Source: Embleya hyalina (GTDB lineage: Bacteria > Actinomycetota > Actinomycetes > Streptomycetales > Streptomycetaceae). Taken from it: a stretch of DNA of 64,000 bases. The notes below the pieces were generated by a model that made no database searches, was not told the origin of the DNA, and saw nothing but the letters and a program-made list of their open reading frames with translations. This document shows, one piece after another, positions 8,465-17,515 of the stretch (position 1 is its first letter; the number at the start of each line of letters is the position of its first letter). The stretch is taken from positions 186,001 through 250,000 of the forward strand of contig NZ_BIFH01000018.1 in NCBI RefSeq assembly GCF_003967355.1, read 5' to 3'. The position numbers and the translations under genes are program-made.

Positions 8465-9772
8465 TCAGGCACCCGGCGATCTCCGGGGTGATCGTCTGCG
8501 CAGGAGGGCGTGCCAGGCGGTCGGGTGGGTCAGGGCGGTGGGAAGGCGGAGTTCGTATACCTGGAGCAGGGCCCTGTGCAGGTGGGGATTGTCGGCGAGG
8601 CGGTCGGTGGTGCGGCCGACGAGGGTGTCGACCAGTGGACCGAGGACGGACGGGTGTTCGGTGAAGCGGGCGTCCTGGGCGGTGGCGACCAGCCACGGGT
8701 AGTCGGTTTCGCGGGCGATGCGTCGTTGGACCGCCCTGGTGCGGGCCGGATTCGCGGCCAGACGGTCGATCCGGCGGTGCAGGACGAGTGCTTCCCGTGC
8801 GGCCACCGACATGCCCTGGCCGTAGGTGGGGTTGAACATGCAGAGCGCGTCTCCGACGATCAAGTAGCGCTGCGGCCACGAGCGCATCCGGTGGTAGAGC
8901 CTGCGCCGGTTGATCAGTTTGGCGTAGCCGTGCACCGGGGTGTCCTCGGTGAACTCGTCGGCGGCCTCGGTCAGGGCCGGGCAGCCGTATTCCCGGAGTC
9001 GGTCGGCGAGTTCGACCGGATCGGTGGACGGCCGGTGCTCCGCGCGGCCGAAGACGAGCACTTGGCGCAGACCGTTCTGGATGGGGGCCACGGCTGCGGC
9101 CGTTCCGCTCACGGCGAGGCGGCCGATCTCGTAGGTGATCGTTTCGCGGGACGAGGCGGGCAGCCACGCGGTGGCGTACGACTGGCCGGAGTCGACGACC
9201 CGTTCCCGGACCGCCGGGTGGCCGAGTTCGGTCAACCACCGGGCCGATCGGGACGTACGCCCGCCGGCGTCGATCACGAGGTCGGCGGTGAGCGTGGCGG
9301 TGCCCGGATCCGGTGTGCCGGCGGCGACGGACACCCCGACGACGCGCCGCGTGTCGCCGACCAGCCCGGTCACGGTGGCCCCGTCGCGGATCGTGATGCC
9401 GGCCATCTCCCGTACGCGGGCCCGTAGGCGCGTCTCGAGGAAGTTCCGGCTCGCTAGCGTGACGGGCATCCCCATCCGCCTGCCGGGAATCGAGACCCCG
9501 TCGCGGGAGAGGATCAACGTCTCGCCGATGTTCACGTGGCGCGCGCCGTCGCGGACGATCAAGTCGACGAAGCCGGGCACCAGTTCGTCCATGGCGGCGG
9601 CCCCGGGGTAGAGCAGGAAATGGCAACTGCCCGCCTGCGGAACGCCGGGACGCAGTTCCTCGCCGACCGGGAGGATGTCCCGCTCCAGCAGGACGACTTC
9701 GTCGAAGACGTGGCGGATCGCGGCGGCGGCGAGCAGGCCGGCTACGCTCGCGCCGATGACGACGGCTCGCAT
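8465..9772 (-). CDS. FAD-dependent monooxygenase/epoxidase of the terpenoid operon
   Basis: 435 residues starting MRAVVIGAS, behind a strong GAGGAGGGG ribosome site. The N-terminal dinucleotide fold is GASVAG (residues 7-12) ending in LLERD. A central DAGGR and a late GDA (307-309) followed by FNPTYGQGM bind FAD, as in the p-hydroxybenzoate hydroxylase/squalene epoxidase superfamily. The RPGVPQ...FLL segment after strand 2 resembles the family that includes polyether epoxidases such as MonCI; this comparison is from memory of family patterns. It is last in the operon, 78 bases after the P450 stop, and is likely to oxidise the terpene skeleton by epoxidation or hydroxylation. An action on the polyketide cannot be excluded. 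Confidence 0.85.
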   Translation of the reverse strand: MRAVVIGASVAGLLAAAAIRHVFDEVVLLERDILPVGEELRPGVPQAGSCHFLLYPGAAAMDELVPGFVDLIVRDGARHVNIGETLILSRDGVSIPGRRMGMPVTLASRNFLETRLRARVREMAGITIRDGATVTGLVGDTRRVVGVSVAAGTPDPGTATLTADLVIDAGGRTSRSARWLTELGHPAVRERVVDSGQSYATAWLPASSRETITYEIGRLAVSGTAAAVAPIQNGLRQVLVFGRAEHRPSTDPVELADRLREYGCPALTEAADEFTEDTPVHGYAKLINRRRLYHRMRSWPQRYLIVGDALCMFNPTYGQGMSVAAREALVLHRRIDRLAANPARTRAVQRRIARETDYPWLVATAQDARFTEHPSVLGPLVDTLVGRTTDRLADNPHLHRALLQVYELRLPTALTHPTAWHALLRRRSPRRSPGA

Positions 9773-9850
9773 GCGACTTCCCCTCCTCGTTCCTCGGATG
9801 GTCGAGACTGCCGCGGATCCCGGTGGCTCCCCCGGGACTTTGCCGGTTCT

Positions 9851-11095
9851 TCAAGCCCCCCGGACGGGTGTGCGGCGTCGTTCGTCCGCGCCGGGAGCCG
9901 AATCCCGCCACATCACCGGCAGCGCGTCCGGACCGCCGAAGACGCGGTCGCGGCGCACGACGGGTGCCGGCCGGTCGGGATCCGCGCGCAGGTCCGGGAA
10001 ACGACGCAACAACCGGGGCAGGGCCAGCCGTAGCTCGACCCTGGCCAGGTGTTGTCCGACGCACCGGTGTGCACCGTGTCCGAACGCCAGATGGGGGAGC
10101 GGTCGGCGGCCGGTGTCCAAGTCGTCGGCGCGGGAGTGGTGCGCGTGGTCCCGATTCGCCGACGGCAGGAACGCGATGACGCGTTCGCCTGCCCGAATCC
10201 GCGCGTCACCCAGGCGCAGGTCGTGGGCGGCGACCCGATCGACTCCGTACTGCACGACGCTCGTGTAGCGCAGAAGCTCCTCCACCGCCCGGTCGCGAGT
10301 GCGCTCGTCGGCTAGGAACGCCGCCCGCTGGTCCGGGTGTTCGAGCAGGGTGGCGACGGCCGTGCCGATCGAGGCGGCCAGTGTTTCGTATCCGCCGAGC
10401 ACGAGCGTGGCGCCCAGATCGGCGATCTCGGCGTCGGTCAGGGCACTGTGCAGGGTCAGTTCGGACATCAGGTCGTCGCGGGGCGCTCGGCGCCGGGCCG
10501 TGACGATCCGACGCATGTGGGCGAGCATCGCGGCGGCGGCCGGCCCCGCCTCGCCGGGGTCGAGGCCGATCGTCAGCAGTCGCTCGGCGGCCTGGCGGAG
10601 GCCGTCGTGCTCCTCGTCCGGCAGGCCGAGGAGGCGGCCGATGATGCGCAGGGGTACGGGAATCGCGAACGCGCGTACGAGATCGCAGCGGCGGTCCGGC
10701 GCCGCGGCCATCGCGGCGATCCGCTCCTCGACGACCGCGACCATCGAGGGCAGCCGCGCCCTGATCCGACCCGCTCCGAACGCCCGGTCGAGCGGCGCCC
10801 GGTAGCGGGCATGCTCGGGCGGATCGGTGTGCGCGAGGGCGCCGATCCGGGTCGCCGCGTCACCGCCGTGCCGGTGCAGCGGATCGGTGGACGCGCTCAG
10901 GCGGGGATCGGCCAGTGCGGCGCGAACGTCGGGATACCGGGTGAGCAACCAGGCCCGGCCGCCGTCGGGCAACCGCACCCGCACGATCGGCCGCCGCTCG
11001 CGCAACCGACGGTACTCCGGCGCGATGTCCAGCAACCCCGCACCGTCGCCGGGGCGCGGCCGGGCGAACGGCCAGGACACGAGGTCGTCGTTCAT
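9851..11095 (-). CDS. Cytochrome P450 of the terpenoid operon
   Basis: 414 residues, MNDDLVSWPFARPRPG at the start. Recognisable P450 elements are HTDPPEHARYR (helix C region), an I-helix GGYET in place of the usual AGxET/D, ExxR as EELLR, and the heme loop FGHGAHRCVG with the Cys ligand at residue 345. It is a soluble bacterial class I P450 needing a ferredoxin partner, and none is encoded nearby. Its ATG overlaps the stop of the class I terpene synthase by ATGA (11092-11095), so the two are translationally coupled, which makes hydroxylation or further oxidation of the cyclised terpene the likely role. Confidence 0.92.
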   Translation of the reverse strand: MNDDLVSWPFARPRPGDGAGLLDIAPEYRRLRERRPIVRVRLPDGGRAWLLTRYPDVRAALADPRLSASTDPLHRHGGDAATRIGALAHTDPPEHARYRAPLDRAFGAGRIRARLPSMVAVVEERIAAMAAAPDRRCDLVRAFAIPVPLRIIGRLLGLPDEEHDGLRQAAERLLTIGLDPGEAGPAAAAMLAHMRRIVTARRRAPRDDLMSELTLHSALTDAEIADLGATLVLGGYETLAASIGTAVATLLEHPDQRAAFLADERTRDRAVEELLRYTSVVQYGVDRVAAHDLRLGDARIRAGERVIAFLPSANRDHAHHSRADDLDTGRRPLPHLAFGHGAHRCVGQHLARVELRLALPRLLRRFPDLRADPDRPAPVVRRDRVFGGPDALPVMWRDSAPGADERRRTPVRGA

Positions 11096-12090
11096 GTCCG
11101 CCGCCTCGGATCGGGCAGGCCGGGGACGTGGTAGCGCGTCGTGTCCCGACTCCAGTACAGCGCGCTGGACATGACGAGCGCGATGTTGTGCAGGTATCCC
11201 GGGACAGCGGACCGGCCGGCCGCCATGCCCGATTCGATCTCGCGTCCGGCGCGCAGGAAGGCGGCTTCACGCTCGGCGATGTGGTCGAACAGCCAGTCGA
11301 CCGCACCCTGCGGGTCGTGCCCGCGGGTGCGGCACAGCAGCGGCACGACGTTGGTGGTGCATTCCCGGCCGTGCCACTCCTTCAGGTACGAGAAGAGGTC
11401 GTTGACCATCCAGAGATGATCCAGCGCGATCGTGTGCAACTCCCGGACACGGGGATCCAGGGGGACGCCGGGGTCGAGCCGCCCACCCGCCGTCAACTCG
11501 GCGAGTACGAGGATCCACCTCATCCCGACCGTGACCCGGCGGCGCCGGGTGTACGCCGCCAGGTCCGCGAGGTCGTCGTCGCCGGCCGCGACTTCGAGGA
11601 CGCATCCGTCGAGGTAGTCGGCGACGCCGACGGCCAACCGCTCCCACTGGCGCTCGCTCAGGTGGGGGCGCAGCCGACGCGCCGCGTCGTACACCCCCTC
11701 GGTCGCGGCGTCCGGATACCCGCCCCAGTCGGTCAACGCGACCATGACCCGCCCCGCCGCGTGGCGCGCCGCGTGTTCGCTCGCCCCGAGCCGACCGCGG
11801 TCGCCCATCGCGTCGTCGAGCAGCACCAGGTACTCGAACAGGTCGCAGGCCGCCAGGGTCACCTCATGCGGGGCGTTCGGCAACATGCGGCACACCAGCG
11901 TCGAGATGCCGCCGCCGAGGTAGGCGGCCAACTCGGCGTCGCTGCGGGCACAGGCCCGCAGGTGGGTGCGGCACCAGCGGCTCGAGGCCGTCACCAGCCG
12001 GTCGGTATCGGGATGGGTGGTGGTCGGCAGTCGGGTGGGGACATCTCGGAAGCGGATCCGGGTGTCGTCACGGGGTGGCTCGGTGGTCAT
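11092..12090 (-). CDS. Class I terpene synthase
   Basis: 332 residues starting MTTEPPRDDTR. The aspartate-rich motif is DDAMGD (residues 92-97) and the second metal site is NDxxSxxKE (230-238, NDLFSYLKE), both complete. A C-terminal SRDTTRY fits the terminal Arg-Tyr pair of bacterial terpene synthases. These residues bind three magnesium ions and ionise an allylic diphosphate. The gene overlaps the class II cyclase by ATGA at its start (12087-12090) and the P450 by ATGA at its end. The pairing implies that it takes the bicyclic diphosphate made by the class II enzyme and removes diphosphate to complete a labdane-related skeleton. The exact product is not predictable. Confidence 0.92.
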   Translation of the reverse strand: MTTEPPRDDTRIRFRDVPTRLPTTTHPDTDRLVTASSRWCRTHLRACARSDAELAAYLGGGISTLVCRMLPNAPHEVTLAACDLFEYLVLLDDAMGDRGRLGASEHAARHAAGRVMVALTDWGGYPDAATEGVYDAARRLRPHLSERQWERLAVGVADYLDGCVLEVAAGDDDLADLAAYTRRRRVTVGMRWILVLAELTAGGRLDPGVPLDPRVRELHTIALDHLWMVNDLFSYLKEWHGRECTTNVVPLLCRTRGHDPQGAVDWLFDHIAEREAAFLRAGREIESGMAAGRSAVPGYLHNIALVMSSALYWSRDTTRYHVPGLPDPRRRT

Positions 12091-13781
12091 CGCCGTCCCT
12101 GTCTTTGCGAGGCGGAGGCAGTGCGGGACCGGTCGGTCGGTGGGCGGTGTCGCGACGCGTGGCTCAGCGCCGCCAACCGGTAGATGGGACGCAGGATGGG
12201 CACGTCGTAGACGAAGGGCCGCGGTCCGAGCGAGTCGGGCTCGCACGGGGCGTCCGGGTCGTCGGCCAGGAGCCGGCGTACTCCGTCGCGCAACGGTGCC
12301 GGCGGCGGGTGGGGGGATTGGGCCAGCGCGGTGACGGTGTACGCGGTGGCGAGTGGGTGGGCGTCCCCGGACGCCGGACGTGGGCCGCCGGTCGTGCCGG
12401 TCTCGAGGGTCGCGTCCGTTGCGTTGCCCTCGCCGGTTGTCACGCCCATGGCGCCGGTCGCGTCGGTCGTGAGGAAACGCACGCAGCGGTCCACCGTCTC
12501 TCCCGCGTGGCAAACGCGCGGGCCGGGCGAGGTGCGGTCCGCGTGGTGGGCGCGGATCACGTGCATGACCGCGAACCGCGGGCTCGAACACCACTCCGGG
12601 GCGAAGCCGCCGTCCGGCCGTTGCGCGTCGACGAGCCACCGCCAGGCTCTGCGGGCCGCCTCGTGCCGCTCGTCGACGCCGCCCGGCGAGGACAGCAGCG
12701 CGTGTACACACTTGGCGGTGATCTCCGCCTCGGACGGCGCACCGCGGGTGAAGGTGGGAAACCCGCCGTCGGGGTTTTGCAGCGCGAGCAGGTATCCGAC
12801 CCCGGCGCGCGCGGCGCGCAGCGCCCCGGGGGAGCCCAGGCGCGCGAGGAACGACACCGCCACCGATGTGTCGTCGGCATCGGCCTGCGTCACGCCCGGC
12901 GAGTAGGCCCACCCGCCGTCGTACATCTGTTGCCCGAGCAGGTGGTCCGCGGACGGCCGCAACACCTTCGGCGATACGCCCGCCTCGGCCAGTACCAGGG
13001 ACGCCAGTGCGGTGACCCAGGTGTCCTCGTCGGTGATGAACGGCAGCCCGCCGTCCGGCCCGACCCGGGACAGTACGAATCGCCGGCCGCGCGCGAGGAC
13101 TCCCGGGGCGAGCCCCGTGCGGGCCAGGACCAGCAGGATCACCAGCGTCGCCAGAATGTGGTGCTCCCACCCGCCGTCCGGCCCCTGGGCGCCGGCCAGG
13201 AGCCGAAGATCGGGCGAGTCCGGCGCCGGCGTCCGCCACAGCCGGATCGCCGCCGCGATCAGCTCCGCCCAGCGATGGTGCCCGCCGTCCCGGCCCTGCC
13301 CGGCGCCGGCGTGCGGGACGTCCGGCGCCGCGTCGTGGCCCGCCAACGCGAGCAACGTGTCCAGCATCAGCCGGGTACGCCGCCGCGACGCGTGCCGATC
13401 GGCGTCGAGGGCGGCACACAACGCGGCGTCGCGCGCGGCCGGGAGCGCGGAGCCCCCGAGTACCGACTCCGCCAATCGGGCCGTGAACGCCTCGTCGACG
13501 CGCCACGAGCCGCGCCGGGTGGACAGGGAAAGGAGCGATGCGCGGCAATACCGGTCGAGTTCGCGCACCGCGGCGCTTCCGTCGCCGAGATCGCGCAGCA
13601 ACAGCAGGGCCAGGCAGGATTCCAGTAGCCTGGCCCGGCAGTTGCCGGCCCACGAACCGTCGGACCGGCGCCGGTCCGACAACGCGACGACGGCCCGACG
13701 CACGGCTCGGGTCGGTTTCGGTTCGATCCGTGATGCCTTCGCCATCACGGATGTGTCGGTTCGAGACGCATGACCAACCAC
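12087..13781 (-). CDS. Class II (DxDD) diterpene-type cyclase
   Basis: 564 residues from a GTG at the 13781 end; an ATG 12 codons later (MAKASRIEP) is an alternative start. The protein is built from alpha-alpha barrel repeats with QW-like elements (QGPDGGW, QNPDGGF, QRPDGGF), as in squalene-hopene cyclases and copalyl diphosphate synthases. The catalytic acid motif DxDD is DADD at residues 301-304. No class I DDxxD site is seen. It should protonate and cyclise a prenyl diphosphate, most likely geranylgeranyl diphosphate to a copalyl-type diphosphate, which the coupled class I synthase then uses. It is the first gene of the minus-strand operon. No prenyl diphosphate synthase is encoded in the window, so precursor must come from elsewhere. 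Confidence 0.9.
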   Translation of the reverse strand: MVGHASRTDTSVMAKASRIEPKPTRAVRRAVVALSDRRRSDGSWAGNCRARLLESCLALLLLRDLGDGSAAVRELDRYCRASLLSLSTRRGSWRVDEAFTARLAESVLGGSALPAARDAALCAALDADRHASRRRTRLMLDTLLALAGHDAAPDVPHAGAGQGRDGGHHRWAELIAAAIRLWRTPAPDSPDLRLLAGAQGPDGGWEHHILATLVILLVLARTGLAPGVLARGRRFVLSRVGPDGGLPFITDEDTWVTALASLVLAEAGVSPKVLRPSADHLLGQQMYDGGWAYSPGVTQADADDTSVAVSFLARLGSPGALRAARAGVGYLLALQNPDGGFPTFTRGAPSEAEITAKCVHALLSSPGGVDERHEAARRAWRWLVDAQRPDGGFAPEWCSSPRFAVMHVIRAHHADRTSPGPRVCHAGETVDRCVRFLTTDATGAMGVTTGEGNATDATLETGTTGGPRPASGDAHPLATAYTVTALAQSPHPPPAPLRDGVRRLLADDPDAPCEPDSLGPRPFVYDVPILRPIYRLAALSHASRHRPPTDRSRTASASQRQGRR

Positions 13782-14087
13782 CTCGCGTTCCGGTGGAATC
13801 GGGTCGGCAGGGGAGGGGTCGGCCGCAGCCGGGTCCGGCTTCGCGGTCGGGTCGGCGGACCGTGGTCCGGCCGGCGAAACATCGAGCGCGTGGCGGAAAA
13901 CAGCCGCCTTCCCCTGGGTGTTGCCCGTCTCGGTGGCCCGGCAACCGTCACGTCGGCGCCGCGTTTCGCCGTTGTGGCCCGCTTGCGGAACGGTGTTCGA
14001 GGTGGGTCGCGGGTGGGCTGTCGGCGGACGCGGCGCCGGGGCGTGATGGGGGCGAACGGGCTTGCGTCGGCGGGCTGTCGGGCCGGG
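13782..14087. other. Intergenic region upstream of the terpenoid operon
   Basis: 306 bases between the LAL regulator stop and the cyclase start, both on the minus strand. It must hold the terpenoid operon promoter unless the operon is read from the regulator gene. The only structure noticed is GGACC-GT-GGTCC (13857-13868), a short perfect inverted repeat. No convincing -10/-35 pair was identified by eye. Confidence 0.4.
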
Positions 14088-16880
14088 TCAGACGACGATC
14101 GCCCGCGTGTGTGGTCCGGTGAACAGGGCCGAGGCCAGTTGTGCGCGGTCGTTGACGCCGACCTTGCGATACATGCGCGTCAGATGTTGCTCGACCGTAC
14201 TGACCGTGATGTAGAGGAGTTTGGCGATCTCGCTGTTCGTATGGCCCAGGGCCACCAGGTCGGCGACGCGCTGCTCCGCGTCGGTGAGCAGTGCGGCCGG
14301 GGCCTTGGACTCGGCGTCGGGGCGGTCCCGGTCCGCCGGGAGCAGCCTGCTCAGCGGCTCCGCCCGGCACGTGTCCGCGATGATCCTGGCCTGGGAGCCG
14401 ATCACCCGGGCCCGGCGGGTCTCGCCGACCGCGTTGTACATGTCGGTCAGGTCGGCCAGCGCGCGGGCCAACTCGTAACGGTCCCCGCTCTCCTGCAACG
14501 CGTCGACGGCCTGGCGCAACAGGGCCAGCCGCCGGTGCGGTTCGTGGGTCGCCGCCAACAGGCGCAAGGTCGCGCCGCGGGTGCGCGGCGAACCACCGTG
14601 CTCGCTGCGGCTCGCCTGCTCCTCCAGGACGGTCCGGGCGCGGTCCCGCTCGCCCATCCGCAACCACGCCTCGCCGGCGTCGTTGCGCCACGCGATCAGC
14701 CCCGGCACGTCCATGCCCCAGCGGACCATCAGTTCGCCGCAGGCCCGGAAATCCGCGAGCGCGCCCTCCCAGTCCTCGACGGCCATGCCGTACCGGCCCC
14801 GCGCGTGCAGGTAGTGCAGGCCGGGGCGGCTGTGGAGCATACGCTCCGGGATCGGCAGGTACAGCAGTTCGGCCGCCTCGTCCCGACGGCCCATCGAGGT
14901 GAGCGCGTTCAGCAGGCAGGACAGCGGCGCGCCGACCGCCGCGCCCCACGCGCCGATCGGCACCAGGTCGAAGGCCGCGGTCGCGTGCAGCACGGCCCCG
15001 GGCAGGTCGCCGAGACGGAGACAGATCTCCGCGCGCACCGCGTGCAGCCGGGCCCGGCTGCCGGGTTCGCCCCGCTGCCGTGCGGCGGCGATCAGTTCGT
15101 CGCAGTACGGCAGCGCCGACGCGGGACGTTCCGCGTAGGTCAGCGCGAGCAGCGCGCACTCCACGGTGTCCAGATCGGTGCCGTGCAACCGGACACCGTG
15201 CAAAATCCTTTCGGCGATATGCACGACGCGGTCGTCGAAACCCCGGGTCAACACCGAGTCGAGCACCGCCGCCGCGTCGTGGTGACGCCGACTCTCGGTG
15301 GTGCCGGGCAGGCCGGGCGCCGCCGCGTCGAAGTCGCGCACCTCCGGCAGCAGTTCGAGCAGCGGGGGGTACGAGCAGCGGATCCACATCCGGGCGGCGC
15401 GCAGTTCGGGCGCCGCCTCGGGGGTGGACGCCCGCCCCGATTCGGCCAGATGCCGCACCACCTCGCCGGCGGCCTCGAAGCGCCCGGCCCACGCCAACGC
15501 CCGCACCACGGCCAGGATCTCGCCGCTGTCCGGGCCGCCGCGCGGGGCGCCCGTCGGGCCGCCGGCGCGCACCGCCCGAAGCAGATCGGGAATCCGCCGA
15601 TCCGGAATCCCCGGTTCCACCCGTCGTTCGGCCCGCAACAACGCCACCGTGGCCCGCGCCAGTTCGCCGCCGTCCTCACTCAACGCACAGGCCAGCCGCA
15701 GACAGTCGACCGCCCGGGCGCTCCGGCCCTCGGCCAGCGCGGACGAGGCCGCGGCGTCGAGTACGGGCACCGCCCAGGGCGACCGCACCCCCCGGCCCGC
15801 CAGCAGATGCTCGGCGACCACGGTCGCGTCCGCACCGTTCGCGTACGTCAGTTCCGCCGCGTCCCGGTGCAGCGCGGCCGTGCCTTCGGGGCCCAGATCC
15901 GCCAGGACCGCCGCTGCCGCCACGGGATGCCGGAAGCGACCCCGCTCCAGCACACCGGAGGCCTCGAGCACACTCAGACACCGCGCCACCGCACCGGCCT
16001 CCAGACCCAGCAGTCGGGCGATCGGCTCCGGATCGGCCAGGACGGCCAGCGCCTGCGCCACCGCCGTCGTGGGCTCCGGGCTCCGGTGCAGGCACGAGAG
16101 CATCGCCCGCGAGTATCCCGGCGACGACGCGTGCTCGCCGCGCCGGAAGTCGTCGAGGACCCCGTCGAGCAGCAGCGGGTTGCCTCCGCTCAACCGCTGC
16201 GCTCGAATCGCGACCTGCTCCGCCCGGTGCGCGCCGAGCCCGGCCGCCGTCGCCGCGACCCGTACCTGATCCGGGCCCAGCGGCGCCAGGCGCACACTGC
16301 GCACGTGCGGCAGCCGGAGCAACTGCTCGACGAAGTCCGTACTTTGCTCGTTCGCCCCATCGGCGTGACCGAACACCGCCAACAGCGGGACGGTGTGCAT
16401 GCGGCGGGCCAGGTAGGCCAGACAGGCGAGCGAGGCCGGATCGGCATGATGGATGTCGTCCACCACGAGGGCCAGGGGGCGGGGCCCGGCCGGACCGAGC
16501 AGTACCGCACACAACGACTCCACGATCTCGGCGTCCACCGCGGACAACCTGCCCGGTGCCCCGTGCGGTGAGGCCGCCAGATGCGCCCGGGCGATCGCGA
16601 GCAGTCGGTCCGCGCGGGCCCCGTCCGGGCCGGACGGCGTCGCCTGGGACAGCAGTTGGGCGACCACGCCGAGCACGACGCCGGCCTCCGCCTCGGACCC
16701 CACGGCCGACCGGACCAGGCCGCCGGCCGCTCGTACCCGATGGGTGAACGTGGCCAGGAGTGTGGTCTTGCCCATGGCCACCGAGCCGCCGACGACGGCG
16801 ATCCCGCTCTCCCCCGCGAGCGCGTCGTCGAGGAGTTCGACCAGCGCGGCGGTCGCGTGCGAACGATCCCGCGCGTTCAT
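14088..16880 (-). CDS. LAL-family (large ATP-binding LuxR) transcriptional regulator
   Basis: 930 residues starting MNARDRSHATAALVELLDD. The N-terminal ATPase has a Walker A variant GGSVAMGKTT (about residues 31-40) and a Walker B LALVVDDIHHAD. The middle is a long array of helical, TPR-like repeats. The last 65 residues are a LuxR helix-turn-helix (LTDAEQRVADLVALGHTNSEIAKLLYITVSTVEQHLTRMYRKVGV region). LAL proteins are typical pathway-specific activators of macrolide and polyene PKS clusters. It is divergent from PKS1 across a 635-base spacer, so it probably activates the PKS genes and possibly the adjacent terpenoid operon. The signal it senses is unknown. Confidence 0.93.
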   Translation of the reverse strand: MNARDRSHATAALVELLDDALAGESGIAVVGGSVAMGKTTLLATFTHRVRAAGGLVRSAVGSEAEAGVVLGVVAQLLSQATPSGPDGARADRLLAIARAHLAASPHGAPGRLSAVDAEIVESLCAVLLGPAGPRPLALVVDDIHHADPASLACLAYLARRMHTVPLLAVFGHADGANEQSTDFVEQLLRLPHVRSVRLAPLGPDQVRVAATAAGLGAHRAEQVAIRAQRLSGGNPLLLDGVLDDFRRGEHASSPGYSRAMLSCLHRSPEPTTAVAQALAVLADPEPIARLLGLEAGAVARCLSVLEASGVLERGRFRHPVAAAAVLADLGPEGTAALHRDAAELTYANGADATVVAEHLLAGRGVRSPWAVPVLDAAASSALAEGRSARAVDCLRLACALSEDGGELARATVALLRAERRVEPGIPDRRIPDLLRAVRAGGPTGAPRGGPDSGEILAVVRALAWAGRFEAAGEVVRHLAESGRASTPEAAPELRAARMWIRCSYPPLLELLPEVRDFDAAAPGLPGTTESRRHHDAAAVLDSVLTRGFDDRVVHIAERILHGVRLHGTDLDTVECALLALTYAERPASALPYCDELIAAARQRGEPGSRARLHAVRAEICLRLGDLPGAVLHATAAFDLVPIGAWGAAVGAPLSCLLNALTSMGRRDEAAELLYLPIPERMLHSRPGLHYLHARGRYGMAVEDWEGALADFRACGELMVRWGMDVPGLIAWRNDAGEAWLRMGERDRARTVLEEQASRSEHGGSPRTRGATLRLLAATHEPHRRLALLRQAVDALQESGDRYELARALADLTDMYNAVGETRRARVIGSQARIIADTCRAEPLSRLLPADRDRPDAESKAPAALLTDAEQRVADLVALGHTNSEIAKLLYITVSTVEQHLTRMYRKVGVNDRAQLASALFTGPHTRAIVV

Positions 16881-17515
16881 GTGCCGCTCGCGCCGTGCCG
16901 GGCGTCGGTCGGTGCCGGGCGATGGAGTGGTCGCGGGGGTAGGACCCCTTCGAACAGGGGCGGCGTGGATGTGGTGGGCGTGCTCGGCTGACGGTGATCG
17001 CGCTCGATGGTCTCCATGTACCTTCCTTCACACCAGTGATGGGGACACGAAAACGTCGACGGGTGCCACGCGGTGGCACCGACGTCCCGGTCGCCGACCG
17101 CGCGACCGGCTGGGGACTCCCCGCATCGGGATCCGCCGGGCTCGCAAAACGGTTGGCATCGGTCACGTTAACAGGGAATTCGGGGCGGTTGGAGAATCCT
17201 CGACGCAAGCCTGACGGTGGCCCGAAAACAGTCGGGGGAGTCGGCCGAGTCGACCCTGTCACCACGGTGTTCGCCCAGCGCGGTGACCCTGCCGCGGGCG
17301 CGAACGACGGCACGTTCCCATGTGCGTGCGCTGCCCGGCGGGGCGGGCGCCCGGGGTGCGCAGGGGTGGGAAACAGGGGTGTCGCGGGCCACGGGAGCGA
17401 TCGAAGACTTGGTCGACCGCGAGACCGCCCGCCCGGCAGGAGCCGGCGTGCCCGACCGGGTCGGTCGCCGGGCCCGGACAGCGGATCACCCCGGCCGAGA
17501 ACCGAAAGGCTTGAC
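16881..17515. other. Divergent promoter region between the LAL regulator and PKS1
   Basis: 635 bases without a supported gene. The frame upstream of PKS1 stays open to 16994, but its translation is not PKS-like. The region should hold the promoters for the regulator and for the PKS operon. It includes a perfect inverted repeat at 17062-17080 and a locally AT-richer stretch around 17155-17180 (CACGTTAACAGGGAATTC). No consensus promoter was assigned. Confidence 0.5.
17062..17080. promoter_or_regulatory. Perfect inverted repeat upstream of PKS1
   Basis: GGTGCCAC-GCG-GTGGCACC: two perfect 8-base arms around a 3-base spacer, about 435 bases before the PKS1 start and 180 bases from the LAL start. 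It is a candidate regulator-binding site. A fortuitous GC-rich palindrome is possible. Confidence 0.4.

Noticed and set aside
12091-13944. Open frame reading upstream from the class I terpene synthase through the class II cyclase
   Set aside because: Only the part after MTTEPPRDD is terpene synthase. The upstream part is a shadow of the cyclase in another frame.
16994-17515. Upstream in-frame extension of PKS1
   Set aside because: Open but not protein-like, and it crosses the divergent promoter. The ATG at 17516 has a ribosome site and sits 22 residues before the KS.
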